A DNA stretch of 30,215 bases from a virus, in the IMG/VR virus record IMGVR_UViG_3300049216_000580, positions 1-30,215 of that record. One strand, given 5' to 3'. How positions within the stretch are numbered: position 1 is the stretch's first letter; every line of letters starts with the position of its first letter. The notes under the pieces are model-generated. The model had not been told where the DNA came from. It saw only the letters and a program-made list of their open reading frames with translations, and made no database searches. This document shows, piece by piece, positions 25,119-30,215 of this stretch. The translations under genes were made by a program, and so were the position numbers.

Positions 25119-26999
25119 TCAGAGCGCGAATTGCGCGCCGGTATCGAACGGGAACGCGGACGCGCCGGCGCCGGAACTGGCGCGCGGACGGAACGGCAGG
25201 TTGTCGAAGCGCACCTGGATTTCGGCCTCGGTCCTGTCGGAGACGTTGGCGGCGGCGCGCGAAGCCGGCCGCGGCGCGCGCACCGGAGCAGGCGCGTGCA
25301 GATGGGTTGCGCCGCGCGGCGGCGGCACATGCATGTGAAGCGTGTGGCGCGGCAGCGGCGCCGGGCTGTGGATGTCGGCTTGCGGATCGGAAGGGCCCGC
25401 CGGGGCGATCGCGCTCCAAGCCGATCCCAGGCCGTTGTACCAACCGGTGCCCGGCGGCGCGGCTTTCCTGAGCGGCGGTGGCGCACGGCGCGATACGGTG
25501 AGCTTCGAAAACGGGGCCGGCTCCGGCTTGCGGCGCCCAGCCGGCGGCGCCATCACCATCAACGCCGGCGGCACCTGCATTTTTGGCGCCGGCGCGCTAG
25601 GGTTCGTGAGGCCCATCCACTCCTGCAGCTTGTCGAACAAGCCGGGGCTCTCCGCTCCCATCGGACCGAGCGGCGTGACGGTGGGATGGCGCGGGTTCAC
25701 CGTGAGATAAGGTAGAGCTTTGCGCAGCCAGTCGCGGCCCGGCGTGGGCTTGGCGGGCTGCGGGAGCGGAGACACAAGACCGGCGACCGCGTCGGCGCCG
25801 AGCTGGGCCCAATCCTGCTTGAGCGGATGATCGCGCTGGCCGGGCGCGCGCTTGGTGAAGGCGAGATCGAGCAGATCTCCGGCGTCGTTCCAAAGCGCCA
25901 ACGGATTGACCGTGACCGTATCCTTGGCCGCGCGCAATCCCAGCGCCGTCGCGTCGGCGATGGGATGCCAGCCGCTCTGCGCCTTGAGCTTCGCGTCTCC
26001 GAACAGATCGGTGAGCACGTTGTAAGCGAATTCCTTGGTCTCTTTCGGATGCTTGATCGCGTAGTAGGTTCCGTACGCCGCGGCCGCGATGGCGGCGATG
26101 GCCGCGGCTCCGAGAAGCGCATCGCCACCCAGGAACGCGCCGACGCCTTCCGCCACGGGCAGCAGGATTTCCCCCCCGACGAAACGGGCCGCGGTGCCCA
26201 ACCACCGGAAAGGCTTCGTCGCGCCCCATGCCTTGGCCGTGGAGTACCAATCCCATCCCGTCCTGGCGAGGTCGGTGCCGAACGTCTTCCAGCCTTTTCT
26301 CTCGCTGACGTCGTCCCAGAGGTCCTTGACGTCGTTGCCGACCAAGAAAGGGCCGATCCACTTGTCGAAGAGATGCGACACGTGGTCCAGGGCCCCGCTC
26401 ACGGAACCCGCGATGGCTTTGCCCACGCGCCAGGTTGCCGGGGAATGGGCCTTCAAAAAATCCTTCGTCCAGCGGACGGGCGCGCGAGCAAACCTCCTCA
26501 CCGCCGGCACCCAATCGCGGTAGATCGTCTTCGTCCACGGGAAATGAAGCTTCAGAAACTGCTTCACCGGCCGCCAGTATTTTTCGACTTTCTCCCTCGC
26601 CTCCTGGGCCATGCCTCGCTTGTCCAGGAAATCCGAGGCCTTTTCGTATGCCCAGTGCCCCCACCACACGGCTTGATCGAAGAGGCCTTTCTTCGGCGGA
26701 TCTTTTTTCCCGGTGAGGTCGTCCCACCATTTGACCCCTTTGTCGTAGGCGTTCCGGGCTTTGTTCGCGACCCCGATGGCGCCCGTCGCGGCCGGCAGCA
26801 CCGTGGCGTGAAGAACCTGCGCGGTTGCATGCGCGGGAACGATGCCGCCGGTGACCTTGGCGAGACCCGCCGGAATCTCGCCGATCAGATCGAACATCTG
26901 CTCGAGGAACGAGGGCTGATGCTTGGCGGGAGGCGGTTGCCGTTTCACGGGCGGCCGTTCAGGCGCGGCCGGCGGCGTGGTGGCGTCGGAGGTGGCCAT
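25119..26999 (-). CDS. Presumed tail tape measure protein
   Basis: A 626-residue protein placed exactly where Mu-like phages encode the tape measure, right after the frameshifted chaperone (TGA, one base, ATG). It has a proline-rich N-terminus, a long tryptophan-rich helical part (WWDDLTGKK, VWWGHWAYEKASDFLDK, WRPVKQFLKLHFPWTK), one hydrophobic segment at about 288-313 (LLGAAAIAAIAAAAYGTYYA) and a proline-rich last third. The extreme C-terminus (593-626: IQVRFDNLPFRPR...PFDTG) carries the motif shared with the two toxin genes that follow. It is shorter and less coiled-coil-like than many tape measures. At about 0.15 nm per residue it would set a tail of roughly 95 nm. An effector without a recognised toxin domain is the alternative. 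Confidence 0.75.
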   Translation of the reverse strand: MATSDATTPPAAPERPPVKRQPPPAKHQPSFLEQMFDLIGEIPAGLAKVTGGIVPAHATAQVLHATVLPAATGAIGVANKARNAYDKGVKWWDDLTGKKDPPKKGLFDQAVWWGHWAYEKASDFLDKRGMAQEAREKVEKYWRPVKQFLKLHFPWTKTIYRDWVPAVRRFARAPVRWTKDFLKAHSPATWRVGKAIAGSVSGALDHVSHLFDKWIGPFLVGNDVKDLWDDVSERKGWKTFGTDLARTGWDWYSTAKAWGATKPFRWLGTAARFVGGEILLPVAEGVGAFLGGDALLGAAAIAAIAAAAYGTYYAIKHPKETKEFAYNVLTDLFGDAKLKAQSGWHPIADATALGLRAAKDTVTVNPLALWNDAGDLLDLAFTKRAPGQRDHPLKQDWAQLGADAVAGLVSPLPQPAKPTPGRDWLRKALPYLTVNPRHPTVTPLGPMGAESPGLFDKLQEWMGLTNPSAPAPKMQVPPALMVMAPPAGRRKPEPAPFSKLTVSRRAPPPLRKAAPPGTGWYNGLGSAWSAIAPAGPSDPQADIHSPAPLPRHTLHMHVPPPRGATHLHAPAPVRAPRPASRAAANVSDRTEAEIQVRFDNLPFRPRASSGAGASAFPFDTGAQFAL

Positions 27000-27000
27000 G

Positions 27001-27452
27001 TCACGTCCTTTCCCCGTTCCAGCGGTCCATGATGCGGTTGATCACGGGAACGGCCCGTTCCACCTCGGCGAACGGCCAGTCGAACACCGACAGGTCGTGA
27101 TAGACGAGCGCGAGCGCGTGGTACTGCTCTAGGAGCTCGTTTCCGTCCCAGGCTTTTCCGGGGTCTTCGACTGTCCGAAAAAACCGTCGATCACCCCGAC
27201 GCACGCAAAAAAATCCTCGGCCGAGAGCGCATCGACCGAGGGCATGGGGATCTGCGCGCACTCGCTGATGTAGCGGCCGTACGAATCCATATCGAGGAGC
27301 ATCACCGCCTCGCCGCTCTCGGCGCGCTGGATCTTGGTCGGCGCGCCGCAGCGGCGGATGGTGGCTCCGTTGGGCTTCTTGAAGGTGAGCGTGGCGATGT
27401 CCTTGCCGTGCGCAGCGACAGGCTGGGCAAGGACGAGCGTTACGGTATCCAT
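27001..27452 (-). CDS. Tail assembly chaperone, -1 frameshift long form (gp41/gp42-type)
   Basis: The long product of the chaperone gene: 92 residues in the starting frame (82 if the upstream site is used), then 58 (or 68) residues from the -1 frame, 150 in total. The extension (TVEDPGKAWDGNELLEQYHA, ALVYHDLSVFDWPFAEVERA) has no start or ribosome-binding site of its own and reads as a natural continuation, ending one base before the tape measure ATG. In lambda and many other tailed phages the short and long forms coat the tape measure protein and recruit tube subunits. The frames are joined at 27177-27183 or 27207-27213. Confidence 0.85.
27129..27452 (-). CDS. Tail assembly chaperone, short form (Mu gp41-like, TAC_7)
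   Basis: A 107-residue protein of the Mu gp41-like tail assembly chaperone family: LAQPVAAHGKDIATLTFKKP, a helical middle with YGRYISECAQIPMPSVDALS, and AEDFFACVGVIDGFF at 79-92. This is the typical order of beta-strand start, helix and FF-containing end. The strong ribosome-binding site TTAAGGAG lies before the ATG at 27452. The last 15 residues (GQSKTPEKPGTETSS) follow the slippery site and are present only when no frameshift occurs. It lies between tail tube and tape measure genes, the invariant place of this gene. Confidence 0.9.
   Translation of the reverse strand: MDTVTLVLAQPVAAHGKDIATLTFKKPNGATIRRCGAPTKIQRAESGEAVMLLDMDSYGRYISECAQIPMPSVDALSAEDFFACVGVIDGFFGQSKTPEKPGTETSS
27177..27183 (-). 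promoter_or_regulatory. -1 frameshift slippery site T_TTT_TTC
   Basis: On the minus strand the heptamer T TTT TTC is in the correct phase of the chaperone frame (codons 91-92 are TTT TTC). A slip of one base leads straight into the open extension frame, beginning CGG ACA GTC. Tail assembly chaperone genes of tailed phages commonly use such sites. Confidence 0.8.
27207..27213 (-). promoter_or_regulatory. Second in-phase slippery site T_TTT_TTT
   Basis: Thirty bases upstream of the first site, codons 81-82 (TTT TTT after GAT) form another perfect slippery heptamer in the same phase. The -1 frame stays open from here, so this site would also yield a 150-residue product with a different ten-residue junction (CVRRGDRRFF). 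Confidence 0.65.
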
Positions 27453-27497
27453 TTGTTTCTCCTTAAGTGGGACGCCGGCTTAGGGAAAAAGACGCGA

Positions 27498-27869
27498 TCA
27501 GCTGGACGGCTGCTCGATCACGCGCGTGAACTCGATCTCGAGTCCGTACTTGCCGTCCTCGGTCGTCGAGGTGACGGCGCCCTTGACCCAGCCGTCATAG
27601 CCCATGACGACCTTGCCGTTGGCGAGCGACAGCGTCGCCACCGTGATGGGCGATTGCTGCAGCGACTGGATGGAGATGCCGCCGAAATCCGACACCTCGC
27701 CCTTGATCGAGGGTACGCGCGGCCTCTCGATGTAGCCGTGCACGCCGTCCTGTCCGGCGATGCCGGCGCGCTCGCTTAAGGTGGGCGTGTAGTCCCAGGC
27801 CCCGCGCGCGGGGTACTGGACGCCGTTGATCATGAGGAAAAGCGTACCGCCAAGACGTTGTCCGGCCAT
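27498..27869 (-). CDS. Phage tail tube protein (Mu gpM-like)
   Basis: A 123-residue tail tube protein starting MAGQRLGGTLFLMINGVQYP. The following ARGAWDYTPTLSERAGIAGQD, VPSIKGEVSDFG, and the end GYDGWVKGAVTSTTEDGKYGLEIEFTRV are the usual blocks of the Mu-like tube family (Tail_tube). Hexameric rings stack to form the inner tube through which DNA, or effectors in tailocins, pass. AAAGGAG lies 6 bases before the ATG. The gene follows the sheath after 57 bp. Confidence 0.95.
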   Translation of the reverse strand: MAGQRLGGTLFLMINGVQYPARGAWDYTPTLSERAGIAGQDGVHGYIERPRVPSIKGEVSDFGGISIQSLQQSPITVATLSLANGKVVMGYDGWVKGAVTSTTEDGKYGLEIEFTRVIEQPSS

Positions 27870-27885
27870 GTTTCACTCCTTTGTC

Positions 27886-27901
27886 GGCGGACTTTTCCGC
27901 C
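27886..27901 (-). promoter_or_regulatory. Short hairpin between sheath and tube genes
   Basis: A perfect 6-bp stem (GGCGGA/TCCGCC) with a 4-base loop lies in the 57-bp space, just upstream of the tube gene's ribosome-binding site. No T-run follows, so it is not a terminator. It might stabilise mRNA or shape translation of the abundant tube protein. Confidence 0.4.
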
Positions 27902-27926
27902 TTGCTGGAAAGATTGGGGATGAGGC

Positions 27927-29957
27927 TTACGAGTTGGCCTGAAGCGCGAAGTCGACCTTCATCGCGGTGACGCGCAGACCGGAGGCGAGCACGATCGGCA
28001 GCAGCGCATCCATGCGCGTCGGGTCCGACGAGTTGCGCTGGAGGACGAGGTTCTGCTTGAACGTATCCACATCCGTCAGCCACACCGACTGGCCCGAGCC
28101 GGTCGCCATGCGCGAGTAGGACGCGACGATGACGGCCTTGCCGCTCTTGATCGTCACCACCGCCTGGTCGGGAAGGCCGGCGGTGAAGGTGTTGCCGGGC
28201 CCGAACGCGGTGTCGTCGTCCAGGATCTTGGCGCGCGGGAAGGCCGCGCCCCAATCCGCCGTCAGCTGACGCACGACGGCCATGAGCGTGTAGAGCGTCT
28301 CGGTGTCGCGATAGGCGATGTCCGGCGTGCCGTTGTCGTCGAGCTGATAGGTCGTGACCGCGCGCAGGATGTTGCAGGTGTAGTCGGGGTTGTAGTCCAT
28401 CAGCGCCAGGCCCGTGCCGAGCAGCGTCTGACGCGTCGCGTTGCTGAAGCGGTCGTGGCGGTGCGGCGCCAGGATGTCGACGACGCGCAGCGACTGCGTC
28501 GGGCGCGCCGGGTCGATGCGCGAGCTGGCGGCGAACGCGCCGCAATAGGACGACGCGACGTCGTAGCCCGGAGACGGCGAGCCGTTCTCGTAGCACACGA
28601 TCGTCATATGGCGGTCGTTGCGCAGCGTGCCGAAGCTCGTCGCGTTCGAGCCGTTGCCGGCGAAGTTCACGGCGGTGAAGACGTGGCCGTAGACCTTGCG
28701 CAGCGGCGACCAGCGGCCCGTCGAATCCGACATCAGCGTCTGGAAGTCGTCGAGCGCCGTCGTCGTCGTGTAGGGATGGACGATGAAGTCGTACTGGGTG
28801 TCGCCGAGCACCGCGTCGAGGCCGTTGGTGAGCGGATCGAGCGCGCCGCCGCTCATCGCCGTCACGGCAATGCTCATGCCGGCCGGGATTTCCTGCTGGC
28901 CGGCGGTGCCGTAGTAGTTGAGCTGGATGTCGATCGTGTTGCCGACATAGCCGACATGGTTCGCCGTCAGGATCACGACGTTGTTGCTGCCCACGGTCGT
29001 CGCCGACGCCGACACCGGCATCGAGACGCCGAGGAAGTTGCGCTGCTTGGTCTTCAGGCCGAGATCGTTGGCGTCGAAATAGCCGTTGATCGCGGACGCC
29101 ACGTTCGCGGCGATGGTCGCGACCGGCGTGCCTTGCGACACCGGCACCGCGACGAGACGGCCGGCGATGTAGATATAGAGTACGCCGTCCTCGGTGGGCG
29201 TGTGGCTGGCGCTGCCGAAATTGATCGAGCCGGTCGCCTTCATCGTGTTGCCGGAGATGCCGAGCACGACGGCGTAGCTCGCATTCGTCGCCGTCGCGTT
29301 GGAGGCGACGACGAGCGTGCCGGTGCCGGCGAGCGCGTTATAGTTCGACAGCATGGCGCCGGTGGGAACGCCGGTGCCGGTGATGGTCATGCCCGCGGTC
29401 AGGTTGGCCGGAAGGCCGGTGATCGCGGCGCTGCTCGCGGTCGCGCCGATCGAGGCGCTGATCGTGCCGTTGATGGTCGCCGAGACGCTGCCCGTGGATC
29501 CCGTGAAATTGGCGGGAACGACGAGCGTCGCCGTGCCGTTGCTGGAATTGTAGTTCAGCAGCGTGGCGTTGTTGGCGATGGTCGAGCCCGAGCCGGAGAT
29601 CGTCATGCCGTTGACGGTGTTGGTCGGCAGGTTGGAGACGGTGGGGCTGCCGCTGGTCACGGCGACGCTGACGTTCTGCGTGCCGAAATCCTGCATCGGC
29701 AGGACCCAGAGCGTGCCGTTCGGATCGGAGGCGAGATAGCGCTCGACCATGGAGCCCAGCATGGAGCCCGCGCCGAAGCGGCGCACCGCGGCCGCGACCG
29801 AGCTGATCTTGATCGGGACCTGCGCCTGCGGCGTGATGGTCTGGCCGATCATCAGCGTCCACTGCGGCGGCTGGCCGGGGATGTCGCCCTCGACCTCGGG
29901 ATAGATGCCCGGGACGCGCTGGTTGGCGGGAACGTAGTTGAAACCGATGTCTGTCAT
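27927..29957 (-). CDS. Phage tail sheath protein (Mu gpL-like) with inserted domain
   Basis: A 676-residue contractile sheath. The opening matches Mu gpL (FNYVPANQRVPGIYPEVEGD, WTLMIGQ, VRRFGAGSMLGSMVERYLAS, GTLWVLPM). The C-terminal part has the sheath signature: YDFIVHPYTTTTALDDFQTL, GRWSPLRKVYGHVFTA, RHDRFSNATRQTLLG, TCNILRAVTTYQLDDNGTPD. The protein is longer than the usual roughly 480-500 residues because of a threonine/serine/glycine-rich insertion at about 99-240. AAGGAG, overlapping the upstream stop, precedes the ATG at 29957. The subunits surround the tube and contract to drive it through the envelope. Confidence 0.96.
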   Translation of the reverse strand: MTDIGFNYVPANQRVPGIYPEVEGDIPGQPPQWTLMIGQTITPQAQVPIKISSVAAAVRRFGAGSMLGSMVERYLASDPNGTLWVLPMQDFGTQNVSVAVTSGSPTVSNLPTNTVNGMTISGSGSTIANNATLLNYNSSNGTATLVVPANFTGSTGSVSATINGTISASIGATASSAAITGLPANLTAGMTITGTGVPTGAMLSNYNALAGTGTLVVASNATATNASYAVVLGISGNTMKATGSINFGSASHTPTEDGVLYIYIAGRLVAVPVSQGTPVATIAANVASAINGYFDANDLGLKTKQRNFLGVSMPVSASATTVGSNNVVILTANHVGYVGNTIDIQLNYYGTAGQQEIPAGMSIAVTAMSGGALDPLTNGLDAVLGDTQYDFIVHPYTTTTALDDFQTLMSDSTGRWSPLRKVYGHVFTAVNFAGNGSNATSFGTLRNDRHMTIVCYENGSPSPGYDVASSYCGAFAASSRIDPARPTQSLRVVDILAPHRHDRFSNATRQTLLGTGLALMDYNPDYTCNILRAVTTYQLDDNGTPDIAYRDTETLYTLMAVVRQLTADWGAAFPRAKILDDDTAFGPGNTFTAGLPDQAVVTIKSGKAVIVASYSRMATGSGQSVWLTDVDTFKQNLVLQRNSSDPTRMDALLPIVLASGLRVTAMKVDFALQANS
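29238..29663 (-). other. Repeat-built domain inserted in the tail sheath
   Basis: Residues about 99-240 of the sheath interrupt the normal gpL sequence between WVLPMQDFGTQNVSV and INFGSASHTPTEDGVLYIYI. The insert is two similar units of about 63 residues. Unit 1 has SNLPTNTVNGMTISGSG, LLNYNSSNGTATLVV and a final SATI; unit 2 has TGLPANLTAGMTITGTG, LSNYNALAGTGTLVV and a final YAVVL. The pattern is beta-rich and resembles repeats found in large surface proteins. It should project from the outer face of the sheath. Confidence 0.75.
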
Positions 29958-29969
29958 GTCGTTGTCTCC

Positions 29970-30215
29970 TTAAGAGGGGGTGTCGATTTTGGCCACGATC
30001 TCGGGACGGCCGTCCGGTCCCGCCGTGCGTGGCGCGGATGCGACGGTGAACGGCTCCTGGCCTGTGAAGTCGCCGTTCGGGTCGAAGATGTTGATGCTGT
30101 CGACGTAGAGGTTGATGCCGCTGAGCGAAGGCCCGCGCGCCGGCTCGAAGATCTCGTGCACGTAGCCTGTGATGCGCACGGTCGCCCGCGCGGTGAAGGT
30201 CCCGCTGCCGCTGTC
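29970..30215 (-). CDS. Partial gene upstream of the sheath, possibly Mu gp37-like
   Basis: The C-terminal 81 residues of a protein whose start lies beyond the right edge: the frame is open to 30215, so the GTG at 30179 need not be the start. Visible sequence is TFTARATVRITGYVHEIFEP, INLYVDSINIFDPNGDFTGQ and RPEIVAKIDTPS. In Mu the genes just before the sheath are gp37 (DUF1834) and gp38 (DUF2635). The length and mixed alpha/beta pattern fit the end of a gp37-like tail terminator, but this rests mainly on position. The stop TAA overlaps the ribosome-binding site of the sheath gene. Confidence 0.6.
   Translation of the reverse strand, partial: DSGSGTFTARATVRITGYVHEIFEPARGPSLSGINLYVDSINIFDPNGDFTGQEPFTVASAPRTAGPDGRPEIVAKIDTPS

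Noticed and set aside
27001-27261. A separate 86-residue gene starting at 27261
   Set aside because: Its first 28 residues overlap the chaperone out of frame and lack a ribosome-binding site; the rest is better explained as the -1 frameshift extension.

Overview
The window is a high-GC stretch in which every supported gene lies on the minus strand, so it reads from right (30215) to left (1). Most of it is the tail and baseplate part of the late operon of a Mu-like contractile-tailed prophage, or of a tailocin derived from one. The host is probably a high-GC proteobacterium, plausibly alphaproteobacterial. That is inferred from composition and gene style only; no host marker gene is present.

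Layout in transcription order. (1) 30215-25119 holds a partial neck/tail protein, the tail sheath with an extra repeat-built domain, the tail tube, a tail assembly chaperone with an in-phase -1 frameshift signal, and the presumed tape measure protein. (2) 25058-20719 is an unusual island between the tape measure and the DNA-circularisation/baseplate genes. It holds two modular toxin-like proteins, each followed by a candidate immunity gene. The first toxin ends in a nuclease-like tail and is coupled by an ATGA overlap to a small acidic cytoplasmic protein. The second ends in a HEIGH zinc-protease domain and is followed by a protein with a signal peptide. Both toxins share a start region and a roughly 30-residue motif with the tape measure protein, where that motif is the extreme C-terminus. 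(3) 20577-17080 carries gpN/gp43, gp44, gp45 and gp46 homologues of phage Mu, with 4-bp overlaps. (4) 17076-5540 is 11.5 kb of four tandem paralogous tail-fibre genes, the last encoding 1,941 residues with nested repeats. They sit between the gp46 and gp47 homologues, an unusual place. (5) 5490-3926 carries the gp47 and gp48 homologues. (6) 3917-1707 is a run of very small membrane, lipoprotein and unknown genes, possibly a lysis or superinfection module, closed by a strong terminator at 1649-1680. (7) 1504-1 is a HipB/HipA toxin-antitoxin operon behind an AT-rich leader.

How it fits together: the structural genes build a contractile tail. The shared motif suggests that the two toxins use the tape-measure C-terminal docking signal to ride in or on the tail tip. 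The adjacent immunity genes would protect the producing lysogen, one in the cytoplasm and one in the periplasm. This tail-borne effector hypothesis is the main candidate for an undescribed system; the motif and gene order are visible in the sequence, the delivery role is inference.
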